Assembly: GCA_024305405.1 (NCBI GenBank)
Contig: JAKNDB010000109.1
Span: forward strand, 124,001 to 188,000
DNA: 64,000 nucleotides
Reading direction: 5' to 3'
Source: Dirofilaria immitis
Lineage: Eukaryota; Nematoda; Chromadorea; Rhabditida; Onchocercidae
The notes beneath the pieces were generated by a model. It saw only the letters and a program-made list of their open reading frames with translations, did not search any database and was not told the DNA's origin. Made by a program: the position numbers and the translations under genes. Shown in pieces: positions 26,880 through 40,746 of this stretch (positions within the stretch are counted from its first letter, which is position 1; every line of letters begins with the position of its first letter).

Positions 26880-27370
26880 AATATTCCGGATACACGAAAT
26901 ATTCCGGATATATGAAATATTCGAATTCTAGACAGATGAAATATCCATTATATTCCGGATAGATGAAACATTCATTGTATTCCGCATGCATGAAACATTC
27001 ATTATATTCCGCACACATGTGACATTCATTATATTCCACACACATGTAACATTCATCATATTCCGCACACATGTGACATTCATTATGTTCCGCATGCATG
27101 TGACATTTATCATATTCCGCATATATGAAACATTCATCATATGCCAGATGGATGAAATATTATATTTCGGAGAGATGAAACATTCATCATATTCCGCACA
27201 TACAACATTCATCATGCATCTATTTTGTAATTGTGAAAAGATTATTTTTGCATACATGTAACATTCATTATATTCCGCATACATGCAGCAACATCTATCA
27301 TATTCCGGATATATGTAATATCATATTCCGAACAGATGAAATATCTATTACATTCCATATAGATGAATGA
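26880..27370. repeat. Minisatellite, unit about 30 bases (ATTCCGCANACATG)
   Basis: About fifteen copies of ACATTCATTATATTCCGCAN followed by ACATGT. The first and last copies carry ATTCCGGATAYATGAAATAT instead. The unit length is a multiple of three in most copies, so both strands stay open for 70-118 codons (Met/Cys/Tyr/Glu-rich or Thr/Phe/Ile-rich). These are not genes. Confidence 0.88.
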
Positions 27371-28654
27371 TTCGTTATATTACGCATTTAGAAATTACTA
27401 TAAAAGAGATTGATGAAATTTTTGTAACAATTAAACAAACAATCTTGGCTGAATATTTATTATTATTTAAATTAGAATTATGCCTAGCAATAGTCATATA
27501 TTCTTGATATTCATTTTACCTAAAATGAGCCAAAAAAAAAAAAAAAAATAGACAAGCAACGAATGGCCTAGTTAAAAAAAAAAAAAAAAAAAAAAAAGAA
27601 AATCCATTACTACTAAAAATAGTTTACTGAAGATGGCATTAAAAGAAAAAAGAAAACTTAAGCAAAAGAATGAAAAACAATAGTAAAGTTGTTTATCAGC
27701 TGGTTTCTTAACAATTCTAAATATATATTCATTTTAATTTCAATCCATTCAATTCTTTCCTTTTTTTTCCCCCTCCCATCGAAATATCAAAATATTTGAA
27801 ATATCATTTTTCTTTTTTCTTTCCCATTAAACTGATAAAATGATTAAAAAGATGAGATTAAAATAATAGAAGATAAACAAGATAATTTATTAAATGAAAT
27901 AAAAACTTAGGATAATTTTCTTTCTTTCAATTTTTTTAAAAAAAAAAAATATTTTTATAAAATTTTAATATCATTCCAAACACAAATTATCATTTAGCAT
28001 AAATTATCATTTTTGCATATTTTATTAATAGACAAAATGAATAATTTAAAAATTATAATTAAATTTAAAAGAGAATAAAAAAAACAAGTAAATAAATAAA
28101 TGAATGAAAAAACAAACGAGAAAATGATGCGTTAACGAATAATAATTATAATATTTATCTTTTTTAATTTTAATTTCAATAAATTATTTCCAATAATTTC
28201 GTAAATAAGCAATTCGAAATTTAAATTAATTTTTGCAAAAAAAAACGAAATTGAAATTAAAAAGAAATTTAAAAAAATTGGAAATGAAATAAATGTTTTT
28301 TTCTTTCATTTAAAAAATTAGATAAAATATATAAGAAAAAAAAACAAACAAACAAACAGAATAGTAAAAAGACGATTTCGTTTCAAAATTTAAATTAAAA
28401 TTTAAAAAAAAATATTGTTTATCAAAATTTAAGAAATGAAAGAAAGTGAAAGAGTAAGAGAAAGAGGGAGAAAGAAAGCAAGAAAGAAAGAATGGATATT
28501 ATATAAATATAAATTGGAAAAAATAAAATGCTCAAATTTTAACGAATAATCATTATCGTTGTTTTTTTTTTTTATGCAAAAATTCCGGAAAATTTTCCTT
28601 AAATATACCATCCATAATCGGATAAATAAAAAGAAAGCATTCGATGAAGTTTTG

Positions 28655-28960
28655 ATCAAAAAAGTTCAAGAATTTTGCTTCTAAAATATACGAGAATCGG
28701 ATATATACGAATGAAAATATTTCTTTATTGGCCTTATCGGGAAAGTTCAAGAATTTTGCTTGAATATATACGAAAATCGAATATATAAGAATGAAAATAT
28801 TTCATTATCAATCTTATCACGGATATATATATATATATAAGAATAAAAATATTTCATTGTCAATCTTATCGCAGATATATATATAAGAATGAAAATATTT
28901 CTTTGTTAATCTTATCAGAAAGTTGAATATATTTATCTATACGATAATCGGATATATATG
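28655..28960. repeat. Degenerate tandem repeat (GAATGAAAATATTTC)
   Basis: TATATACGAAAATCG and AAGAATGAAAATATTTC, then TTATCRATCTTATC, recur four times at about 60-90-base spacing. Confidence 0.7.
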
Positions 28961-29254
28961 TAAAGGAAACATTTCTTTTCATTAAAATGAAAAGAAAGCA
29001 AATTTCAATGTGGAAGAAAAAAAACAAATGAATTAAATTACCAATTTATTTTTATTGAAAAACTGGTTTATATCATAGGAAATTAGCTATTTTTCATTTT
29101 CTTTCTTTTTCTTTTTCATTATTTTTAAAATGATAAAATAGGAATAGGGAATAGGAATAGGAATAGGGAATAGGAAATAGGAATAGGAATAGGACCAAGA
29201 AAGTAAGGAAATAATGTTTGTAAGAAAAAAATAAGAAAGATGAATGATAATAGA

Positions 29255-29700
29255 TATAATATTATCATTCATTTTATCATCTTGAAATGAAAAATATTAG
29301 CATTTCGAGATAAATTGAAATAGAAACAAAAAAGGAGATAATAGTGTAATGAAAAAAATACGAATGATAATAGATGCAACATTATCATTATTATCATCTT
29401 GAAATAAAATTGAGCATTTTCAAGATGAATGAAGTGTAGGAACAGGATTAGGAAAGGAAATAATGATGTAAGCAAAGAGATAGACAATAATATAACATTA
29501 CATCTATTATTATTATTATTATTATTATTATTATCATTATCATCTTTATTATTATCATTATCAAATTGAAATAGTAATTGAGAGTTTCAAGATGAATAGA
29601 AATCGGAATAACTAGGGAAATAATGATTTAGTGAGAAAGATGGAAGATAACAGATATAACATCATTATCATTATTAACAACACTGAAATGAAAAATAACC
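29255..29700. repeat. Degenerate tandem repeat of about 120 bases
   Basis: The block GATAATAGATATAACATTAT, then CATCTTGAAATGAAAAAT, then a GGAATA/GGAAAGGAAATAATG stretch recurs about four times. A GGAATA-rich simple repeat at about 29140-29195 precedes it. Confidence 0.6.
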
Positions 29701-30479
29701 ATTTTAAAATCAATAAATATTAATTAAAAATGAAGAAAAAAATTATTCAATAGATTTTCTGATGATCAGATGATGAAATGATTAATTACTATCAGTTAGC
29801 AATTTTTTAACGCAACATCATTTTGAATAAAGCAATGTTATCAGTGCATGTAATAATAAAAATGATAAGAGGAAAAAAAACAGGAATTATTAAAATACTG
29901 GTAAATAATCATCGACAATTTTTATCTGATTTAAAATATAGATAATAAATTTTAAAATATCAAATCAAACTAAATGAAATTATAATAAAATGAATAAATC
30001 AAAAGAATATATGTATATATTGATAATCATTTACTTATCATTCACCTCATATATCATTTGCTGTCAATAATCAATTCATCTTATGTATCATTTATTATCA
30101 GTAATCAGTTACTTATCATTTATTTTATATATCATTTATCATCATTTTCGATACTGTTTATGTTTGTTGTTTTTGTTTTTCTAACTATGAGTAAATTTAA
30201 TATAACTAATAAGATAATTAAGATAAAAATATTATTATTATCATCATCATCATCATTATCATTAACATCATCATTATTGCGATGATAATAAATGCGGGCA
30301 GGTAAAGAAGGCCGAAAAATGATATATTACAGTTAAATGAAGATGATAAAAGAGAAGAGTAGAAATCAAATGACACATAAGATGACAATCACTGTAATAG
30401 TGCAAAAGATATGGCGGGCCATTTAACGATACATCAAATTTGGCGCAATATGAAACCGGTTCCGTACCCAATAATATGA

Positions 30480-30570
30480 TGAACACACACACACACACAC
30501 ACATACATACACATACACATACAAACACACACACATACACACATACACACACACACATATATTTATATAT
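30480..30570. repeat. (CA)n microsatellite
   Basis: Imperfect CACACA/CATACA run followed by (TA)n. It generates a Cys/Val-rich open frame on the minus strand. Confidence 0.9.
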
Positions 30571-30720
30571 ATATATAGAACAGAGAGTAATAAAGAGTTA
30601 ATTCAATTTATTTAATTAATTATCTCGGAAAAAAAAAAAAAACCTACCTGATCATGTCAAACATTTACAGAAATGATGATACTAAATTAAACATTTGTTC
30701 ATTTTTTTCTTTTTGAAATG

Positions 30721-31205
30721 CTAATACAATAATATTAATGTTTTATAATCTTCACAGAAATGATAATTAACTAAATATCAGTTGATTATTTCCGGGAAAT
30801 TTTACTGATACAATAATATTAATGTTTTATAATCTTCATATAAATGATTGTTAACTAAAATATCAATTGATTATTTCTGGGAAATTTTACTGATACAATA
30901 ATATTAATGTTTTATAATCTTCACAGAAATGATAATTAACTAAATATCAGTTGATTATTTCCGGAAATTTTACTGATACAATAATATTAATGTTTTATAA
31001 TCTTCATATAAATGATTGTTAACTAAAATATCAATTGATTATTTCTGGGAAATTTTACTGATACAATAATATTAATGTTTTATAATCTTCATATAAATGA
31101 TTGTTAACTAAAATATCAGTTGATTATTTCTGGGAAATTTTACTGATACAATAATATCAATGTTTTATAATCTTCACAGAAATGATAATTAACTAAACAT
31201 TAGTT
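30721..31205. repeat. 85-base tandem repeat with two alternating variants
   Basis: Six copies start at 30721, 30805, 30890, 30973, 31058 and 31143 with ACAATAATATTAATGTTTTA. Copies fall in two types. A has CTTCACAGAAATGATAATTA, B has CTTCATATAAATGATTGTTA, and the order is A-B-A-B-B-A. The pattern implies growth by dimer duplication followed by unequal exchange. Confidence 0.88.
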
Positions 31206-31719
31206 GATTGTAGTTGATTAAATGATAAGCATTAATATTATTGAATTAGTAAAATTTTCCGGAAAAAAATCAATTAGTAATCTTTATAAATCTTTGTGAT
31301 AATTGATTAAAGTTTTTGAAAATTTTTGCTAATACAATAATATTAATGTGATTATAATTTTACAAAAGTAATTAATTAAATATATTCGCTGATTTTTTTT
31401 TCTAAACATTTGCTGATCAAAATTTTGCTATTACAATAACATTAAAAAAATCTTGCTAATACAATAACATTAATATAAATGTACTGTATATATATATATA
31501 TAAATATATAAAAGTTTAAACAAATATTGAAAGGAAAAATGTTTGTTGATATGATATTTTGAAACGACAAATAGAAAATAAAAAAGATATTTTGCCTTTT
31601 TTTTTTTTTTTTTTCATGAGCATATCAAATGAAATATTAATTATTCAACTTAGTGTTGAGCAAAATGTCGTTAGAATTCTTGCTAGAAATTTTTCATGAA
31701 GGAGACTTTCGTGATGTAT

Positions 31720-31925
31720 ACCTTTTTTATTAGCCTTATTTTCATTCAGTAATACAAACTTTCACCAGGCTTATTTTCAATGATAAAAACTTTTGTCGGG
31801 CTTTTTTTTTAATAAGAAAAATTTTCGTCTGCCTATTTTTAATGCTAGAAAGCTGGAATTAGGCTCATTTTTTTAATAATAATAAAAACTTTTATCAGGT
31901 TTATTTTTAATAATAGAAACGTTAG
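31720..31925. repeat. Degenerate tandem repeat of about 45 bases
   Basis: Four drifted copies of AAAACTTTTRTCRGGCTTATT with AATAATA linkers. Confidence 0.6.
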
Positions 31926-32507
31926 TTCGAATTATTATCAATTAGTTTGCTATGAATTTTTATTGATAAGAATTTATCGTTTATATATATATACCACTAA
32001 AGATAGCAATAATTTCGTTGTCTTAATATTTTTAGCTAAATTTTTACAACTACTACAATAAGGCATTTGAAATTATATAAATTTAAATTAAACATTTTAT
32101 TGTAAAAAAAAAAAACAGATGAGAAAATAGAACAAATAGCCATTTATATGATAAGTTTGGATTAAGAAAAAAAAAAAGAAAAGAATTAAACTTTAATTTT
32201 TTTTCCTTTGATAAATTAAACTTTCGTTCTTTTCTTTGCCTCTGTTGAACAAAATTAAAATGCAAAAGAATAATGAAACTATTAAAAAGTTTTATTTAAA
32301 TAAAATCCTATCCTTCTCCTCTCCCCTCTTTTAAATAAATTATTTTCAAATAATTAAATATTCCCAAAAAAAAAGTGAGAAATTGAAATTTAAATTTTAC
32401 ATTAATTTTTAGTTTTTTTCCATTCATCGATAAAACAAAAAAAAGAAAAAAAAATAAAAATGCAAATTTAGAAGATTGAATTAAAATAAGAAAAAGGAAT
32501 GAATATT

Positions 32508-32817
32508 TTTACTTAAATAATAAATTAAAAAATAAACGAAAAATTATCAATATCGAATTATAGTAATAACAACAATAATAATAATAATATTTACTTAAAT
32601 AATAAATTAAAAAAATAAACGAAAAATTATCAATATCGAATTATAGTAATAACAATAATAATAATAATAATATTTACTTAAATAATAAATTAAAAAAATA
32701 AACGAAAAATTATCAATATCGAATTATAGTAATAACAATAATAATAATAATAATAATAACAATTACTTAAATAATTAATTAAAAGAATAAGCGAAAAATT
32801 ATTAATATCGAATTGTA

Positions 32818-32886
<69 letters not shown>

Positions 32887-33200
32887 GTAATAATAATAAT
32901 AATATTTACTTGAATAATTAATTAAAAGAATAGGCGAAAAATTATCAATATCGAATTATAGTAATAATAATAATAATAATAACAATGACAAAAAATAATA
33001 ATAATAATCACTAAAATAACGAATTAAAAGAATAAACGAAAAATTATCAATATCGAATTATAGTGATAATAATAATAATGGTAATAATAATAATAATAAT
33101 AATGGTGATAATAATAATAATGGTGATAATAATAATAATAATATTAATAATAATATTTACTAAAACAATGAATTAAAAGAATAAGCGAAATTGAATTATA
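32508..33200. repeat. Compound tandem repeat with expanding (AAT)n inside each unit
   Basis: About seven units carry ATTTACTTAAATAATAAATT, then ATAAACGAAAAATTATCAAT and ATCGAATTATAGTAATAA. Each is followed by an (AAT)n block of different length, longest near 32815-32900. The constant part stays recognisable while the triplet block varies from about 15 to 90 bases. Confidence 0.85.
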
Positions 33201-33821
33201 GGTGAGAATTGCAATAATAATAATAATAATAAAACGAATAGACAATTAATAGTAATAATTAATTAATTAATTTTAATAGAATTAATGAATAAATTTCAGG
33301 AGAATTTCTTAGCAAATTGAAGAATGAAATTTAGTAAATGAAATATCAAAATTCAAATTCATCATTTTCTTTTTTTTGCAAATTTATTTTCTGAATGTAA
33401 AAATGGAGGAATGAAATTATTTATTAAAATTACTTGGAAAAAAAAATTCCATTAATAAAGTAAAAAAATAGGAAAAAAACTTAATTAAAAATTAAATAAT
33501 TATTTGTTATGAGAATTATTAAATAGATTTCATTGATTATCATTAGAGAAAATAATATTTGCTTATTTTCAGTACATAATTAATAAGAAATTAAAATATT
33601 AATTTTTAATCAAATATTTAAAATAAAGGATAAAAATTTAAACGAAATATCGGATCACTAAGTTATTTCATTGATTATCATTAAGAGAAAATTATATTGA
33701 CTAATTTTTAGTGTATCATTAAGAAAAAATTAAACATTAATTTTTGATTCGGTTTGTTTGATCCTATCTTGATGATTAATTGATTGATCCTAATCATATA
33801 TCGAATTACTAAATCACTTTT

Positions 33822-34080
33822 ATTGATTATCGTTTTCTTCATTATATAATCGGATCAAATTTTATTCGATGATATATGAAATCATTCAATTTCAATTTTA
33901 TTGATTATCGTTTTCTTCATTATATAATCGGATCAAATTTTGTTCGATGATATATGAAATCATTCAATTTCAATTTTATTGATTATCGTTTTCTTCATTA
34001 TATAATCGGATCAAATTTAATTCGATGATATATGAAATCATTCAATTTCGATTTTATTGATTATCATAAATGAAAACAAA
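33822..34080. repeat. 78-base tandem repeat, three copies plus a partial
   Basis: Copies start at 33822, 33900 and 33978 with ATTGATTATCGTTTTCTTCA, and a partial copy starts at 34056. They are nearly identical, so the array looks recent compared with its neighbours. Confidence 0.88.
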
Positions 34081-34288
34081 TAAAATGAATGATTAATAAT
34101 CGCATATGAATATGAATATGATCGATTAATAATCGGATATGTGCGATCGCGAAATGAGAAATGATGAATGGATTATAAATAATATAATGCAATAAAAAGA
34201 AAATAAGGTTTATCGCTCTAACTAATTTTCTTTTTATTTTGTAAATTGATTATAAAATCATTTTCTATTTCATTTCTTATATTACCAA

Positions 34289-34323
<35 letters not shown>

Positions 34324-35641
34324 TATTTAATAATTAAAAATATTAATCGATTAAATGAATTGTTAAAGTTAAAACTAAAAATTAATTAATCGAATTAAAA
34401 TATAAATTTAAATTTTTGTTTTTATTTTCAATTTCAGTTATGATCAGCTAATAAATAAAAACGAAAATAGGGTATTAAAATTGGAATATAATTAAAATAG
34501 GGTATTAAAATTGGAATATAATTAAAGTTTTCTTTCTATTTTCAATTTTAATTTTAATTTCGGATTTTTTTTTAATGTAAAATAAAAGTGTAAAAATGAA
34601 TTATTAGAATTTGAAATATTAATTAAAAATTATTTTTAATTTTAAATTTTAATTTCTAATTCTTTTTTCTTTTAAATAAATTTGATGAGAAATAGAGAGA
34701 GCGAAGTTTTGAAAATGAAAAAAAAAAAAGAAAAAGAAAGAAAGAAAAGAACACTTGAAATGATGTAAATAATAAATGATCGTTGATATTTTTGAAAAAA
34801 AAAAAAAAAAACAAAAATTATTATTAACTTTTTTTTCTTTCTTGCCTTTCGCTTTATTTTTCTTTTCAATCTTTTAATCCATATTTATTTACTATTTCTT
34901 TCGTAACTCTTATTCTCTTCTTGTCACAATTCTTGTCCCTATTTATCATTGAAATTTAAAAATTTTTAAATCTAATTTTAACAAGAATAATTATCATTAT
35001 TATTATTATTATCATCTTAACCTCATATAGAATTAATAAATGCAGCATTAATCAATCAATCAATCAGCCAATCAATATTGAATGCTACTGCTGCTAATAA
35101 TAATAATAATAATAAATAAATATATTTGGTCGATTGAAGAAATAAACAAATAAAATTTCAAGTAAACAAATTAAAATATAAAACAAATAAATAAACAAAC
35201 AAAAAATAATCCAAAAAAAAGCAATTAAAATAAATTATAATTAAAAAAACTTTTCATATTAATAATTGATGGAAGAAAATTTGATATTTAATAATGACGA
35301 AATTAAATTCGAAATTAAAATAATTAAATTAAATTCGAAATTAAAATAAAAAGATTTAACAATAATTAAATTAATTTACTTAATAAATAAATTTTATTAA
35401 AATAATTATTATATTTTTATTTGATACAATTCAAATTTTGCGAAAAACGGAAGAAAACGAGAAATGAGAAAAACAACAACAACAAAAAAAAAAGAGGGAA
35501 GAAAATATTGCCAAAATTAAATTAAATATCAAAAATGAAATTACACAAATTTTAATGTCAAAATTGAATTATAAAAAAATTGGCAAAAAAAACTTTTTTT
35601 CTATCAATCAAGTATTAAATTATTGAATTTTTTTCTTTTTC

Positions 35642-35673
<32 letters not shown>

Positions 35674-36007
35674 GTCTTCCATCTTTTTCCCTCCTTTTAA
35701 CTTTTGTATATCAAATTTATCCATTCAATTAACTTTTTCTTTTTTGAAGGAGAGAGAAGGAAGGAAATATAACAAAAAGAAAACAAAATTTTTGACAGCA
35801 AAAATAAAATTCTCTTTTTAATTTCCTTATCATTCACAAAAAAAAAAAAAATTTAAATTAATCTTATAATATAGTAATTGATTACTGAAAGAATGAATGA
35901 ATTATATTGCAAAATTAAGTATTAAATTATCAAAATATATTGGCTAATGAAAGTGAGATAAAAAGAATAAAAATATATTAATGAAATTAAAAACATCTAT
36001 AAATATA

Positions 36008-36012
36008 TGTAT

Positions 36013-36051
<39 letters not shown>

Positions 36052-36075
36052 TGTGTGTGGATATATATATATATG
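36008..36075. repeat. (GT)n followed by (AT)n microsatellite
   Basis: About forty bases of GTGTGT pass into TATATATA. Confidence 0.92.
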
Positions 36076-36725
36076 TGTATATATGTTCGAGTGATAATTA
36101 AATATGTATATAGATGATAAGAGTGATTATAATCATAAATAATTTATCAATTTGATAAATTATTTCCATTATAGCTAAAAATCATCAATTCCTTTCTTCT
36201 TTCATCCTTTAAAAATATCATATGCTTTGATTATTTCGATTCCATTTTCAATGCTTCAATTTTTTTTTTTTTTTTTTATGGCACAAATGAATCACAAAAA
36301 TCGACAAAATATATCGCATCCCTTTTACATAAGCAAGAAAAAAAAGAAAAAAAAGGTCAAGAAGAGTAAGCTACAAGATGAAGAAATTTAAAAAGCCAAG
36401 AAAAAAAAATGCTTGAAAGATTTAAAAGCCAAGAGAAAATTATTAATGATACAAATAAATTATAGTTAAATAAGAAAGAATGAAATATGTAAACAAAAAA
36501 AAAATAGTTGAAAATATGCAAAATAATTTGAAGCTAATATGCAAATTTGATGAATTACAAGTTTGCAAATTTGCAAGCTGCAAGTTTGTAAGGAAGAAAA
36601 TGAAGATAATACGAATAGTATGTAGAAGTAGGAAGGAAAAAGTGATGGAGAAGTTCGTGAACTGGAAGTTTAAGGAAGCCATTTCTCGTCCCCTTTACCT
36701 TCCCTCTCGCTTCTCTTACCCTCTT

Positions 36726-36761
<36 letters not shown>

Positions 36762-36882
36762 GGTATTCTTTCCTATCACATTTACGAATTTAAGTACTCA
36801 TCACAAAATCACAATGGACACAAATAAATGAATGTACGATGAAATTGATTAAAGGAATGGGAAGAAAATAGACAGATAAGAT

Positions 36883-36935
36883 AGGATGGAATCGGATTGG
36901 ATCGGATCGGATCGGACCGGATCGGATCGGATGGA
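36883..36935. repeat. (GGATC)n repeat
   Basis: Around eight units of GGATC with single-base variants, one of the few GC-rich simple repeats in the window. Reads Asp-Pro-Ile-Arg-Ser on the minus strand but is not part of a gene. Confidence 0.85.
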
Positions 36936-38449
36936 AATAGGAGTTCGGGAATTGGATGGGATATGGGAAGGAAAGGGTTGATAAATCTATAACCTAAAGT
37001 AACATCTGGAAGAAGCATAATTTGAAGTGTTTGTCTCGTCGAGCTACTTATATATATATATATTATCATCCTATCGTTTCGGTTCTTCTTCCTAAAATAT
37101 CTCATCGAATATAAGCAGCTATTGGTCAACAAAGCCGATACGAGGTCAATCAGAGCTGCTTGGATCAATCTAAAGTTGTCAGTCAACGAAATGATTTATA
37201 TTCCAAGACCAAATATAATAAATAAATAAATAAATAAATAAATAAATATCGGGAAACAAACGTTTGTCGATTATACTATAAAATAAATAAAAATAATAAG
37301 ATATATTTAGTTAAGGCTAAATTTTGTTAAAAATTAAGTTTTAATTTCTTCGTTGATATTATTTCTCGAAAAGTCAAGAATGCTTTTTTTTTTTAAAGAA
37401 AAATTAAAAATTTTAGCTTTCAAAAGATTTAGGAATATATATATATATATATTTTTTTTTGCAAGATCAAGAGGATTAATTTTCGAATAATCAGGAATAC
37501 ATTATTTTTTTTTGTAAAGATCAAAGGTATTATTTTTTTTTTTGAAAAGTTCCAAATATTTTCGCACTATATAAATGTATCGATCGAGAAATGCAAAAAA
37601 AAAAAAAATAAAAAATAAAAACTACAAATTATTGAAAATAAAAACAAAAACAAATCGCTTATGGATGATTTATTAAAAATTTCAATAATTGAAATGAATT
37701 TATACTAAAATATTTAATTTTAATCGTTTGAAAGATGCAAGATGTTAAAATTTTGCTAAATCATTTATTATCCTAAAATTGAATGAAATAACCTTATCTT
37801 ATAAAACAAAAACTTATCATAATAGTTCAGGTCCTTTTTTTTTTTTTTTTTTTCAACATTTGATAAATTCAATTTTAATCCTAAAAAAGCATAAATGTTA
37901 ATCGTTTTCAAAATTTATAATTCAAATTACAGTAAATATAAATATGATCTTTTTGAGATATTTTCTTTCATCGAATTTTCAAACTATATGCTATCATAAA
38001 AAATCAAATTAAAAAAAATTTTAATTTAAAAAGAAAAAAAACTCTATGAAATATTTTGAGATAGGAAAAACAAAAACAAAAAAAAAAAAAAGGTATTGAT
38101 TAATTGAGGTGACAAGAAGAAGTTAAATGATTTGAAAAAAAAAAAAATTTTAATTTTTTCCAATGCTTAAATCGTCTAGTTGTGGAGTAAAAATGATGCA
38201 AATAAATATTACTACAACAATGAAATCGAATATTCTTATTACTATTCTAGCAAAAATTTTCTAGTTATCAGAGTATAATTTCGAGATTTTTATCTCGAAA
38301 TCATGCCTATCAATTACATCGCATTCAATGAAAGGTATCATTCACATTTAGTCAATATATAATACTACGAAATACTTTTCTAGCGTTGCAATAGTAGCAA
38401 TGCAATAAGTCATTGTCAGGTGACTATTTATTGAAATGCAAAGCAAAAG

Positions 38450-39440
38450 TTTGATTCATCATCATCATCATCAATATCAATCTTCAATATCATTTTATCA
38501 TTACAATCATCATCACCAATTGTAGTCATCATCATCACTACTTTACTATCATTGTCTGTTACTAGCCATTATAAAGTGTCATAAATCATTATCACAGCAA
38601 GTATTTCTTACCAACTGATCACACTAGTACTAGAGCATCACTACAACTAACTATTGTTATCATTGTCCTTAGTATCACTATTGCTAGTTATTACCATAAA
38701 CTATCATCAATCGTTATCACCATTCAGCATTACCAACTTATCGTTATTATTAGCACCACTACTACTACTACTACTATCATTATCATCGACAATTACCATC
38801 ATTATCATTAGTATGTAAGCTATAGCCAATCACTGTTATCATTGCTACCACTGTCATCGATCGCCACACCACCATCAGCATTCTTACCACCATCAATCAC
38901 CATTACATGTTATCACAATCGATGGCCATTATCACTTTGCCACTATTAAAAATACTTCCATTACTAGTAATCGTCATCAGCAATGCTATCACTATCACTA
39001 ATTGTAATCACCATCACTATTATTGTTAGCATCATTACTATCATTACTAATTGTCATCATCAATATATCGTTAACAATCCCATTATTATCATTATTAGCA
39101 TCACCACCATTACTAGTTACTAGTAACCGTTATCGGCAATGTTATCACTATCACTAATTGCAACCAACGCATCACTACCATAACTATCAATTGTTATCAT
39201 CACTATATAGTTAACAATTTGATAGCTACCACTATCATCATCATCATCATTTTTGTTAGCAACCAGCACTAGCACCATCATCACACCGTTATCATTACAA
39301 CCACAAGTTGTCGTCATCGTCGTCATTGTTGTCGTCATCATCATCACTATCATCATGATCGTTATCATTATCGTTAGCACTCAGTTATATCAAATGTCAT
39401 CAACAATTATCATCAACAACAACAACATCAATATCAGTTA
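38450..39440. repeat. 1-kb degenerate (ATC)n/(ACC)n region
   Basis: Nearly every triplet is ATC, ATT, ACC or ACT, with recurring phrases such as TAGTTATTACCATAAACTAT, CACTAATTGTAATCACCATC and TTATCATTATTAGCATCACC. It looks like an old microsatellite that decayed and was partly re-amplified. Short frames at 39120-39441 on both strands are by-products. Confidence 0.8.
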
Positions 39441-39701
39441 GAAGAATAAAACAAAATATTGTCGTTCGAGAAACGGGAAAAAAGTAAAAATGAGAGAAAG
39501 TAAAATGAATGCTGATTGGATGGCACATGAAGAAGTATATTATTGCCGAAATTGTCCGTATTTAATTCTGCAATAGTCAACAATGTTATTTCATTTTCCA
39601 ATGATGATACATAATATATTACGTATTAACGTTGAAGACGTATGCTATACGTAATGGATATTTGAAGGAATCGAAAACAGGATATATTATTATTATTATT
39701 A

Positions 39702-39736
<35 letters not shown>

Positions 39737-39999
39737 AAATTAATTTAATTTTTAATTAAAAATCAAATTTGATAAAAGAATATTATCAGAAATATTTTGT
39801 TAAAAATAACAATAAAAATAAATTTTATGATGTAAAAAAATAGTAATTTCCAATTTACTTAACCAGTAATATATATTCGCAATTATCATTTTTATCATTA
39901 AACAATTCATTTAAATAAGAAATAAAATAATGTTAAAGTTTGAAAGGAAAGTCAAAAAAAAAGAAAAAATCATATCATGATTTTTAATACAATAAGTAG

Positions 40000-40290
40000 T
40001 TGCTATGGAAAATCATTACTAATATAGTGATTATGGTAAATCATTGCTAATATGATTATGGAAAATTATTATTAATATAGTGATTATGGAATCATTACCA
40101 ATATAATGATTATGGAAAATCATTTTTAACATGATGGTTATGGAAAAAATCATTCGTTACTAATATAATGATCATAGAAAATCATTCATTATTAATACAA
40201 TGATATCATGGTAAATCAATATATTATTAATAATGATATTATAGCAAATTATTCATTATTAATATAATGATAGTAATGTAAATCAATGAA
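40000..40290. repeat. Degenerate tandem repeat (GATTATGGAAAATCATT)
   Basis: Units of about 27-45 bases with AATATAATGATTATGGAAAA and TCATTACTAA recur around eight times. Confidence 0.7.
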
Positions 40291-40711
40291 AGACGAAAGA
40301 TTATATTATCAAAAAAAAAATGTTCAAAATTAATTTAAAAAAAAAAAAATTTTTATATTACTTTTTATTTTTCACTTTTATTTTTCCTCTTTTCCTTTAT
40401 ATGCATAAATGACTTTTTCGGGAGTGTAATTTCGGAAGTAAAGTTAAAAAGAAAAAAAAAAAGTCGAAAAAGAAATTGGTCATTACAAATCATTTTTCTT
40501 CTTTTTTCTTTCTTTCTTCTTTCTTTCTTTTGTTTTTCGTTCTTTCTTTTCTTTTTCTTTTCTTTTTTTTTTTTTTTTTTTTAAAGAAAAGAATAAAAAA
40601 AAAATTATCCGAACAGCAGTCACAATTTTTGAAGTTGAAGGAGTAAAATTGAAGGATGAAATGATGATAGTAGTAGTGGTAATATCAATAGGATAGGGAA
40701 CAAATTTAATT

Positions 40712-40746
<35 letters not shown>

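Noticed and set aside
26857..27284. Open frames of 80-118 codons with repeating ECHMCAEYN-like peptides
   Set aside because: Direct translation of the 30-base minisatellite; composition and repetition explain the openness.
29140..29195. GGAATA-rich repeat considered as a telomere-like tract
   Set aside because: Nematode telomeres use TTAGGC; this unit differs and is short and internal.
39120..39441. Frames rich in Met, Thr, Ile and Val on both strands
   Set aside because: By-products of degenerate (ATC)n sequence.
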